The notes beneath the pieces were generated by a model, which saw nothing but the letters and a program-made list of their open reading frames with translations, ran no database searches and had not been told where the DNA came from. The position numbers and the translations under genes were made by a program. Positions 1 to 5,081 of a stretch of DNA of 20,207 nt are shown one piece after another. Position 1 is the first letter of the stretch; every line of letters begins with the position of its first letter. The DNA is from a bacterium (GTDB lineage Bacteria > SM23-81 > DAOVCL01), in contig JAOZPP010000061.1 of NCBI GenBank assembly GCA_029932675.1, positions 1 to 20,207 on the forward strand, given 5' to 3'.

Positions 1-1229
1 ATTCCTATTCGGAGGGAGCTAACTTTCCGGGGGTAGAAGTCTGTCGCATTCACACACAGTTTCCCGTTCCCTTCCAGCAAGGTCCTGGGAGTAGCCGACC
101 CCAGTATTTGGGATCAAACTATGTGGCTTTTATCCCCGATGGGAGCCTGGGTGGCCTGAGGATAGACTTTAATGGTCAAAACGACCTCTCCTGGAAGGCC
201 ACTGCTGTTGGGTATGGGGGGAAATCGGGTAAATGGGCGATTATCAAACAATTCGCTTTGGATTCTGACAACCGAGGCGAGATTCGTTTGGCTAATTGGG
301 AGGATTTCTCCCAGATCATGCTCATTGCTTCTGTTGTCTCAGATGTCAATGGCGGGGGTGTCTACTATTACTCTGCCACCTATGATTCCAACTTGGACAA
401 CCTGGCGGAATTGAAAGACATCTCTATAACGCCCGGTACGGCTTATGTGGTTCAGTTTCACTCCAAGCAGTTTGGGATGAAGGGATATGACGAAGAAGCA
501 CAAGAAATTACTGCACATCCCAATTGGTTTGATTGGAAGGTAGTGGGAGATATAGGGAGTATTGATAGCGTAGGCTATTTTACTGCTGATGAGGATACAG
601 GGAAGGGTTTGATAATAGCATCCCGGGAGGGGATGGCTGATACTGCCCAGGTCATTGTGACGAAGAGCGCACTTACCCGCATTCAAGTAATGCCCTACTT
701 GATCTACCTTGCCGTAGGAGCATCTCAGCAGTTTACAGCTATAGGGTTTGACAACTCCAACCATCAGATCCTCATCTATCCGGCTTGGGAGGTTGTAGGT
801 AATGCCGGGACTATTGATCAAAATGGTCTCTTCACGGCCTCTCGAAAAGGATCTGCCGAGATTGTGGCCAAGGTCGGCCTTATATCTGGCTCAGCAAAAG
901 TCAATGTCACTTCTCCTGAACCAATTTTATCCCAGAACTACCCTAACCCTTTTCGATTATCCCGAGGCACAGGGAAGGTCTATTTCCCTTATATCCTGCC
1001 AGAGGACAAAAAGAAGGTATCCATAACCATCTTTACAGTTTCCGGGGAGAGGGTACGAGAGATCAATTTAGGCAAGATGAAAAGGGACGATTACCGGGAC
1101 AAAAGGAAAGCCCCTTACTGGGATGGCAAGAATGAAGCTGGCCGCACCGTCGCCGAGGGCATCTACCTCTACCGCTTCCAGGCAGATGATTATACAGCCA
1201 TAAAGAAAATGGCAGTGATAAGGGAATAA
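1..1229 (+). CDS. Secreted Ig-like repeat protein with C-terminal FlgD-like/T9SS-like domain (5' partial)
   Basis: The reading frame (codons start at base 3) is open to the left window edge, so this is the C-terminal ~408 residues of a larger protein; a TTG at 108 is internal, not the start. Two similar Ig-like (BIG2-type) repeats are visible, at about 411-665 and 666-910. Both contain the pattern W-x-VVG-x-x-GxID followed by GxFTA and a hydrophobic strand rich in Ala and Val. The last ~105 residues begin with NYPNPF and end in a GIYLYRF...K strand. This is the signature of the FlgD-like Ig/C-terminal sorting domain common in Bacteroidota and many candidate phyla, so the protein is probably exported and surface-attached or secreted. 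The N-terminal visible part (about 108-400) is beta-rich and I do not recognise its family. No terminator is evident before the next gene. Confidence 0.85.
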   Translation, partial: SYSEGANFPGVEVCRIHTQFPVPFQQGPGSSRPQYLGSNYVAFIPDGSLGGLRIDFNGQNDLSWKATAVGYGGKSGKWAIIKQFALDSDNRGEIRLANWEDFSQIMLIASVVSDVNGGGVYYYSATYDSNLDNLAELKDISITPGTAYVVQFHSKQFGMKGYDEEAQEITAHPNWFDWKVVGDIGSIDSVGYFTADEDTGKGLIIASREGMADTAQVIVTKSALTRIQVMPYLIYLAVGASQQFTAIGFDNSNHQILIYPAWEVVGNAGTIDQNGLFTASRKGSAEIVAKVGLISGSAKVNVTSPEPILSQNYPNPFRLSRGTGKVYFPYILPEDKKKVSITIFTVSGERVREINLGKMKRDDYRDKRKAPYWDGKNEAGRTVAEGIYLYRFQADDYTAIKKMAVIRE

Positions 1230-1319
1230 TGGAAATACAGAGTTCCTCTCCAGCACTATCCTCCTGATTTACCGAAGAGGTTAAAGTTGGTCGTTAGATG
1301 ACAAGCAAGGCTATGGAAG

Positions 1320-1850
1320 ATGAGCAAGGGCATAAGTGAGTTGTTAGTTCATACCGGTGAAGAGGTTTTCGCCTTTTCACCGAAACTTCTTGTCTCAATC
1401 GGCATCTTCCTTGCCTTTTACCTAATCGGTTTGATCATCAAGAAGATTACCACTAAGCTTGCTACCAAAGCCGATAGGGATAAGAGCAAGGTTATCCGGT
1501 TGATCGGATCCGCGCTAAAGATCGTGGTCATAATTGTTGGGTTAATTACAGCACTGGGGACATTAGGGGTTGATGTAACGGCGATGGTGGCTGGTCTTGG
1601 GTTAACGGGGTTCGCATTGGGGTTTGCCCTTAAGGATGCTTTATCAAATCTGCTCGCTGGCATGCTGATATTGTTTTATCACCCCTTTCGTTGCGGGGAT
1701 AGGATAAAGGTAGCGGGATGTGAAGGTGTGGTTACCAATATAAACCTCCGATATACTGAGCTCGACGGTGGTGACGCAGAGTTTCTCATTCCGAACTCCA
1801 TATGTTTCACTAACTGGGTTGCTGTGAGCAAGGGCCGCAATGAGGAGTAG
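1320..1850 (+). CDS. Minimal MscS-family mechanosensitive channel
   Basis: A 176-residue membrane protein. Hydrophobic helices lie at about residues 22-41 and 62-84. A Gly/Ala-rich pore helix follows at about 86-120, containing the MscS-type GLGLTGFALGFALKD segment and then NLLAGMLIL. The beta domain (about 121-170) has the family pattern P-F-x-x-GD-x-I, an EG-x-V strand and an IPNS motif. The E. coli protein is about 286 residues; this one stops right after the beta domain and lacks the C-terminal alpha/beta vestibule. It is either a naturally minimal homologue or a truncated one. Predicted role: a tension-gated inner-membrane channel that relieves osmotic downshock. The ATG at 1320 has only a weak GGAAG three bases upstream. 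The channel family is clear, but conductance and ion choice are not. Confidence 0.87.
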   Translation: MSKGISELLVHTGEEVFAFSPKLLVSIGIFLAFYLIGLIIKKITTKLATKADRDKSKVIRLIGSALKIVVIIVGLITALGTLGVDVTAMVAGLGLTGFALGFALKDALSNLLAGMLILFYHPFRCGDRIKVAGCEGVVTNINLRYTELDGGDAEFLIPNSICFTNWVAVSKGRNEE

Positions 1851-1851
1851 T

Positions 1852-1878
1852 TATCCATCCAATAGTTTTGTATGGATA
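1852..1878 (+). terminator. Short hairpin after the MscS gene
   Basis: TATCCAT (1852-1858) and ATGGATA (1872-1878) form a 7-bp inverted repeat starting 2 bases after the MscS stop codon. There is no T-tract after it, so it is at best a weak terminator or a 3'-end stabilising hairpin. Confidence 0.3.
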
Positions 1879-1937
1879 GATCCCCGGTCGGTGGTTAACA
1901 TAATTTTAGCCTAATGTCCATAGTCTGAAAAATCTAT

Positions 1938-1965
1938 TTGACATCTCCAAATACCGTGCTATTTT
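1938..1965 (+). promoter_or_regulatory. Possible sigma70-type promoter reading into the small-gene array
   Basis: TTGACA (1938-1943), a 16-bp spacer and TATTTT (1960-1965). The same -35/-10 combination occurs before the cobalamin riboswitch. It points towards the DUF4258/DUF2283 pair, but lies inside a 49-codon open stretch (1910-2059, ending in KEIDDFVV) that I do not recognise and that may be a gene remnant. Sequence match only. Confidence 0.35.
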
Positions 1966-2133
1966 AGGGCATTCTTTTAAAAAAACGCTGGAGAGACTCC
2001 GGGATGGTCACAAGGATTTATTGGCCGTTATCAAGGAAATCGACGATTTTGTTGTGTAAAGCAAGGAGGGAAGTGAGATTGTGGATATTGTAGAATTGAA
2101 TGAGGTTGCTGGTTTTAGAACTTGTTGACGCTT

Positions 2134-2368
2134 ATGGTGCACTGAGAAGATAAGGAGCGAAACATTCAGGAGGACTGGGTGAAACTGGCCATAGAAGATC
2201 CGGAGAGAAAGGAGATGAAGGAAGAGGGGACAGTTCACTATATACGGGCTATTGAGCAATATGGAGGACGATACCTACACCTCGTAGTGAATCCGGATTA
2301 ATAAACCCCACAGAAATGTAACTGTCTTCTTTGATCGTAGGATAACGAGGAGGTTGCAATGGGGCTAA
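2134..2368 (+). pseudogene. Broken DUF4258-like toxin gene (nonsense plus +1 frameshift)
   Basis: Starting at ATG 2134 the frame reads M-V-H and then TGA (2143-2145). It resumes with a typical toxin-like body: EDKERNIQEDWVKLAIEDPE, then a TVHYIRAIEQYGGRYLHLVVNP strand pair, and meets TAA at 2299. From 2309 the next frame continues the same fold (H-R-N-V-T-V-F-F-D-R-R...) and ends at 2368, overlapping the DUF2283 start. One extra T near 2298-2300 explains the frameshift, and the TGA could have been TGG. The product would have been a ~75-residue DUF4258-type protein; such genes often lie directly before DUF2283 genes and are suspected toxin-antitoxin pairs. A double sequencing error is the alternative explanation. 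Confidence 0.65.
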
Positions 2369-2559
2369 AGGTGGATCATAAGAATGATGCTTTATATTTT
2401 CGGCTCGACGAATCAGCTATTGTCGACTCTGAGGAGATAAGCCCCGGCGTAATTCTCGACTATGATGTAAATAATAACGTGGTTGGCATTGAAATACTAG
2501 GCTTAAGCAACCGTGTGGCTGTAGAGGCGCTAAAGAGTCTGCTATTCGAGACAGTATAA
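2359..2559 (+). CDS. DUF2283 family protein (putative antitoxin of the DUF4258 pair)
   Basis: A 66-residue protein matching the DUF2283 pattern. It opens with a D-x-x-x-D-A-L-Y-F-R-L-D strand, continues with an E-E-I-S-P-G-V-I-L-D-Y-D hairpin, then an N-x-V-V-G-I-E-I-L strand and a short C-terminal helix. An excellent AGGAGG (2348-2353) lies 5 bases before the ATG. The start overlaps the tail of the broken DUF4258 reading frame, which suggests translational coupling in the ancestral pair. DUF2283 proteins have no established biochemical activity. The antitoxin role is inferred from the gene pairing and small size. The frame is intact, unlike its neighbour. Confidence 0.8.
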   Translation: MGLKVDHKNDALYFRLDESAIVDSEEISPGVILDYDVNNNVVGIEILGLSNRVAVEALKSLLFETV

Positions 2560-2574
2560 GCAGATGAAACTGTT

Positions 2575-2676
2575 GTCTAACAAGGCGCTGCACCTGACCA
2601 CCGTTCCGCTGGCCTGCCTGTGCGTGAACGCACGCAGACAGGCGCTCCATAGAGGCAGGGAGCCTGGTCGTTAGCC
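2575..2676 (+). repeat. attC-like recombination site A (structured intergenic element)
   Basis: GTCTAAC (2575-2581) fits the integron R'' core RYYYAAC, and GTTAGCC (2670-2676) nearly fits the R' core GTTRRRY. Between them is a folded region with GCCTG/CAGGC arms and a GTGCGT-GA-ACGCAC hairpin near 2620-2633. A left segment with GCTGCACCTG can pair, with bulged bases, to a right segment with CAGGGAGC. The element follows the DUF2283 stop by 15 bases, where a cassette recombination site is expected. No integrase gene is in the window, so the assignment rests on shape and cores only. Confidence 0.5.
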
Positions 2677-2803
2677 AGCCTTAGTCATTTGGTATATTTT
2701 TCGCGAGTCAAGTTGATGTATCCATCATTCTTAGGAGTAGGAGACGATAGTGTTTCAGCGTGTGTTGAAGTAAATTCGGGAGAAAGTTCGCCGCCGTCGA
2801 TAT

Positions 2804-3031
2804 GTGATGACGCTACACGCTGAAGAAGAGATGAGCGATGACGAATTGAGCATTTTTGATGTGGAACGCAGTCTGCTCACGGGTGAAATCATTGAACGAC
2901 AAAAGGATACCCAAACTGGCGAATGGAAATATTTGGTCAAAGGTCAAACGGTGACAGGCGATGAAATTGTTGTGGTCGCCAAAATCAGCCCCATCGGTAA
3001 ATTGGTGATCGTTACCGTCTATCGCGTATAA
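2804..3031 (+). CDS. DUF4258 domain protein, N-terminally interrupted
   Basis: 75 residues with a full DUF4258 core: a TLHA strand-helix start, E-E-M-S-D-D-E-L-S, then D-V-E-x-x-L-x-T-G-E-I-I-E, and strands ending in K-L-V-I-V-T-V-Y. The in-frame region upstream looks like the original start. GTG at 2750 sits behind AGGAG/AGGAGA (2732-2744) and reads V-F-Q-R-V-L-K. It is cut by TAA at 2771-2773, after which I-R-E-K-V-R-R-R-R-Y-V continues in the same frame. Any product must now begin at GTG 2804 or ATG 2807 without a good ribosome site, so expression is doubtful. The YgiT-like zinc-finger gene follows after 16 bases, the usual toxin-antitoxin order. RelE-like toxin activity is suspected for the family and not shown here. 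Confidence 0.6.
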   Translation: MMTLHAEEEMSDDELSIFDVERSLLTGEIIERQKDTQTGEWKYLVKGQTVTGDEIVVVAKISPIGKLVIVTVYRV

Positions 3032-3047
3032 CGCAAAAGGTGAAATT

Positions 3048-3275
3048 ATGGTATGCGACATTTGTGGCAAGGAAGGCGCTCGTATTCGGCAAGTTACCCG
3101 CAGTTACGGTAAGGGCGAGAATCTGCTGGTCATTGAAAATATTCCTCTGGTAAGCTGTCCGAATTGTGGTGAGAGTTACTTTACTGCAGAAACTCTGCAC
3201 GAGATCGAGCGCATCAAACTACATCGTCAGAGTTTTGCCGAAAAGCGTCAGGTGGCAATAGCCGAGTTTATGTAG
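3048..3275 (+). CDS. YgiT-type zinc-finger protein (MqsA N-terminal-like, putative antitoxin)
   Basis: 75 residues with two CxxC pairs (Cys3/Cys6 and Cys37/Cys40) framing a beta hairpin, then an H-E-I-E-R-I helix. This is the pattern of YgiT-type zinc fingers, the N-terminal zinc domain of MqsA antitoxins. The C-terminal HTH domain of full MqsA is missing, as is usual when this family pairs with DUF4258. A ribosome site AAGGTG precedes ATG 3048. The gene is intact, although its putative toxin partner lacks its original start. It probably binds zinc, neutralises the DUF4258 protein and may help repress the pair; this is inferred from family and position. Confidence 0.8.
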   Translation: MVCDICGKEGARIRQVTRSYGKGENLLVIENIPLVSCPNCGESYFTAETLHEIERIKLHRQSFAEKRQVAIAEFM

Positions 3276-3280
3276 AAACG

Positions 3281-3415
3281 GGGCTGGCTAGCAGTGCATG
3301 TACCCGACCCGCCTTCGGCGGTGGATGAGCGGTGCGAATTTTGCCAGCCGTGGTTCTGGTTAAAGTTTCTTGGATTGCAAACACGGCAAGCGGGTGATGC
3401 TTTCGTTAGGCTAAC
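3281..3415 (+). repeat. Structured cassette-boundary element B, ending in GTTAGGC
   Basis: An inverted repeat GGCTGGC (3282-3288)/GCCAGCC (3343-3349) encloses a tight CCGCC-TTC-GGCGG hairpin (3309-3321). The segment ends in GTTAGGC (3405-3411), a full match to the integron R' core GTTRRRY, inside the palindrome GTTAG-G-CTAAC. The R'' side is not canonical, so this may be a diverged or compound attC. An open frame from 3294 runs through it into hicB, but that part has no protein-like character. The hicB start is at 3435. Confidence 0.4.
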
Positions 3416-3434
3416 AAGAAGTAGGAGAGGAGAT

Positions 3435-3653
3435 ATGAAAGCTGAGTTTACAGCAATTATCGAACCAGCACCTGAAGGTGGATATTGGGCTATTTGCCCA
3501 GAGGTTCCTGGTGCAAATGGACAGGGGGAAACAATAGAAGAAGCAAAAAATAGCTTGCGGGAAGCTATTGAATTAATTTTGGAAGATCGGAGGCAGGATA
3601 TCCTTCGTGGGTTACCTCAAGATGTAATACAGGAAAAGATAGTGATTGGATGA
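3435..3653 (+). CDS. hicB: HicB-family antitoxin
   Basis: 72 residues with the HicB partial RNase H-like fold: an F-T-A-I-I-E-P-A-P-E-G-G-Y-W-A strand pair, C-P-E-V-P-G, G-Q-G-E-T-x-E-E-A-x-x-x-L-R-E-A-I, and a short tail. No C-terminal DNA-binding domain is present. The ATG at 3435 is chosen because AGGAGAGG lies just upstream and the family begins with this strand; the longer frame to 3294 runs through the preceding structured element. The stop overlaps the hicA start (ATGA), so the two are translationally coupled. It should bind and block HicA. The order hicB-hicA is the reverse of the E. coli order, but is common. Confidence 0.9.
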   Translation: MKAEFTAIIEPAPEGGYWAICPEVPGANGQGETIEEAKNSLREAIELILEDRRQDILRGLPQDVIQEKIVIG

Positions 3654-3829
3654 AACGACGTGATTTAGAGCGAAGATTAAGGATTGCCGGTTGTTATTTA
3701 AAACGAGAAGGCAAGTCACATTCTCTTTGGATCAACCCGAAAACTGGAGTTATTGAAGCAGTGCCTCGTCATAATGAGATCAAAGAACCATTAGCAAAAA
3801 AGATATTGAAAAATTTAAATGCAGAATAA
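3650..3829 (+). CDS. hicA: HicA-family mRNA interferase toxin
   Basis: A 59-residue dsRBD-like protein: an R-R-D-L-E-R-R-L-R-I-A-G helix, then G-K-S-H-S-L-W-I-N-P with the catalytic-type His24, a V-P-R-H-N-E-I segment with His41, and a final helix of the I-L-K-N-L type. This matches HicA, which cleaves mRNA independently of the ribosome. The start overlaps the hicB stop by 4 bases. It is the only toxin of the three pairs whose frame is unbroken. The attC-like element C begins 4 bases after its stop codon. Confidence 0.88.
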   Translation: MKRRDLERRLRIAGCYLKREGKSHSLWINPKTGVIEAVPRHNEIKEPLAKKILKNLNAE

Positions 3830-3832
3830 AAA

Positions 3833-3893
3833 ACCTAACAAATCATTCCAGCGGACCCGCCTTACGGCGGGCCGCTGAATTTGGACGTTTGCT
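3833..3893 (+). repeat. attC-like recombination site C
   Basis: ACCTAAC (3833-3839) matches the R'' core RYYYAAC. Next is a near-perfect stem: CAGCGG (3849-3854) and CCCGCC (3856-3861) pair with GGCGGG (3866-3871) and CCGCTG (3872-3877). The loop is TTAC, and A3855 is left as a single unpaired base, the extrahelical-base arrangement typical of integron attC sites. The right core GTTTGCT (3887-3893) fits GTTRRRY only in its GTT. Placement directly after hicA fits a cassette end. Confidence 0.55.
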
Positions 3894-3899
3894 GGGCAG

Positions 3900-4215
3900 A
3901 ACGTGATATATGGACAGCGATGCTCCAAACTAAATCCTCCGTGAGCTTCTTGATCACTAGCCACCACTGTGAACAAGCAAGCTCACCAGCGTCTTCTTGA
4001 GCAGTGTGCCTCTTTTCTTGGTGCTGTGGTGTAAAATGAGGATCAGGCTGAAAGAAAAGTTTGGCAAAAAGAGAGAATCGGTAGTCCAGGCCTTAGTGAG
4101 CGAAATCCTAATGAATCAATAGCTTATGCAACCTAAGGATTATGGCTACCCTGCCTTGGACCTTTTTCCTAACCATCTTTGAAGAAAGATGTGGTGTAGT
4201 CAGAGCAGTTTCCGC
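3900..4215 (+). other. Intergenic region without a recognised gene
   Basis: I see no credible coding region here on either strand. The longest ATG frame in the middle (4036-4122, 28 codons, MRIRLKEKFGKK... start) has no ribosome site and no family resemblance. It could be a small remnant. The stretch separates the small-gene array from the cobalamin-controlled operon. Confidence 0.5.
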
Positions 4216-4243
4216 TTGACAGGCGGTTTTAACCTCTTATTTT
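4216..4243 (+). promoter_or_regulatory. Sigma70-type promoter of the cobalamin operon
   Basis: TTGACA (4216-4221), a 16-bp spacer and TATTTT (4238-4243). The predicted transcript start near 4250 is just before the riboswitch aptamer, exactly where a leader promoter is expected. Confidence 0.6.
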
Positions 4244-4261
4244 AGAAGGGTTCTTTCAAAC

Positions 4262-4425
4262 ATCGGGATCCAGGTGCCCCGTTGGGGAGAATAGGGAAGG
4301 TGGTGAAAATCCACCGCGGCCCCGCCACTGTGAGCAGCTTTCACCCGTTTTAGGTCACTGTTTTAGAAAAGGAACGGGAAGGCCTAAGATGCTGTTATGC
4401 TGTAAGCCAGGAGACCTGCCTGAGA
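4262..4425 (+). ncRNA. Cobalamin (adenosylcobalamin-type) riboswitch
   Basis: Conserved blocks appear in the correct order. AGGTGCC lies near 4272. GGGAA then GGTGAAAATCC lie near 4294-4312. The hallmark CGGCCCCGCCACTGTGA follows near 4316-4332, then GGAA with GGCC near 4371-4384. The B12 box AGCCAGGAGACCTGCC is at 4405-4420. It senses cobalamin and should lower expression of the two downstream genes when B12 is plentiful. The downstream hairpin at 4472-4500 is the likely expression platform. Confidence 0.95.
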
Positions 4426-4471
4426 TCTGCTTTTTGCATCTATCCTCGAGGGAGGATGTGAGCGTCCAGTT

Positions 4472-4513
4472 AGCCCAATTCCTTTTCGGGGAGTTGGGCT
4501 TTCCATTTTTATC
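4472..4513 (+). terminator. Riboswitch-controlled terminator hairpin
   Basis: AGCCCAA (4472-4478) pairs with TTGGGCT (4494-4500), with an inner CC/GG closing. It is followed by the T-rich run TTCCATTTTTATC. A second small hairpin, ATCCTC-GAGG-GAGGAT (4442-4457), lies between the aptamer and this stem and could be the competing structure. The position, after the aptamer and before the first start codon, supports premature termination in the bound state. Confidence 0.65.
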
Positions 4514-4532
4514 CTTAAAGGTGAAATCAAGA

Positions 4533-5066
4533 ATGGTTCTCACCACCAAAGAGCTTGTCAGGATGGGATTTTTTGTCGCCCTGGCCTTGGCTCTGGGTTT
4601 TGCCTTAGCCCATATTCCCAATGTGGAGCTTATTATGTTGACCATATTTTTATCTGGCTGCTTTCTGGGCAAGTTCAAAGGGATGTTGGTGGGGTCTGTT
4701 GCTATGGCACTATTTTCTTTCTTTAATCCCTTGGGCCCTGCGGTGATGCCGGTAGCCGGTGCCCAGGTGATAGGTATGGGATTAGTTGGGTTCGGGGGGG
4801 GGGTGATGGGGAAGAGGATAGGGAGAGTTAGGTCTATTTTAGCCAAAGGAGCTTTACTGGCAGGGGGAGGGTTTTTTCTTACCTTTTTCTATGATCTCCT
4901 CACCAATCTTGCCTTTGCCCTGGCCTTTGGTTTGAGAAGGGAATGGTATGTGGTTGTTGTCGGAGGCCTCACTTTTTCCCTTGTTCATATGGTTTCCAAC
5001 CTCCTTATCTTCGCCCTCGTAGGGGGGGCGATCTTGAGGCGAAGGTGGGGGCTGTTCAACAATTAA
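4533..5066 (+). CDS. ECF transporter S-component-like membrane protein, cobalamin-regulated
   Basis: 177 residues, nearly all hydrophobic, with five to six predicted membrane helices. A conserved-looking segment in the first half reads I-P-N-V-E-L-I-M-L-T-I-F-L-S-G, then G-x-L-V-G-S-V-A-M-x-L-F-S-F-F-N-P-L-G-P and P-V-A-G-A-Q-V-I-G-M. This is the pattern of ECF-type substrate-binding S components. The frame is open further upstream into the riboswitch, but ATG 4533 with AAAGGTG about 9 bases before it is the only sensible start. Control by the B12 riboswitch and co-transcription with a BtuB-like receptor point to cobalamin, or a precursor, as the substrate. A solitary BtuM-type transporter is another possibility. 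No energising ATPase or EcfT gene is in the window. Confidence 0.8.
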   Translation: MVLTTKELVRMGFFVALALALGFALAHIPNVELIMLTIFLSGCFLGKFKGMLVGSVAMALFSFFNPLGPAVMPVAGAQVIGMGLVGFGGGVMGKRIGRVRSILAKGALLAGGGFFLTFFYDLLTNLAFALAFGLRREWYVVVVGGLTFSLVHMVSNLLIFALVGGAILRRRWGLFNN

Positions 5067-5081
5067 AATTAAGGGGGGTAA

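Noticed and set aside
1293-1299. GTTAGAT upstream of the MscS gene, matching the integron right-core pattern
   Set aside because: There is no matching left core or folded arm upstream, so a 7-base match alone is likely chance.
1910-2059. Open stretch of 49 codons ending in KEIDDFVV
   Set aside because: It has no clear start codon with a ribosome site and no family I recognise, and a promoter-like sequence lies inside it; it is too weak to call a gene.
3294-3434. N-terminal extension of the hicB reading frame
   Set aside because: It runs through the structured boundary element, has unlikely composition, and the real hicB start at 3435 has a good ribosome site.
4389-4532. Upstream extension of the ECF-like reading frame
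   Set aside because: It lies inside the B12 box and terminator of the riboswitch, so it is non-coding leader.
4355-4846. Long minus-strand open frame opposite the riboswitch and ECF gene
   Set aside because: Pro/Thr/Lys-rich translation typical of an antisense shadow of a hydrophobic membrane gene; no ribosome site and no family resemblance.
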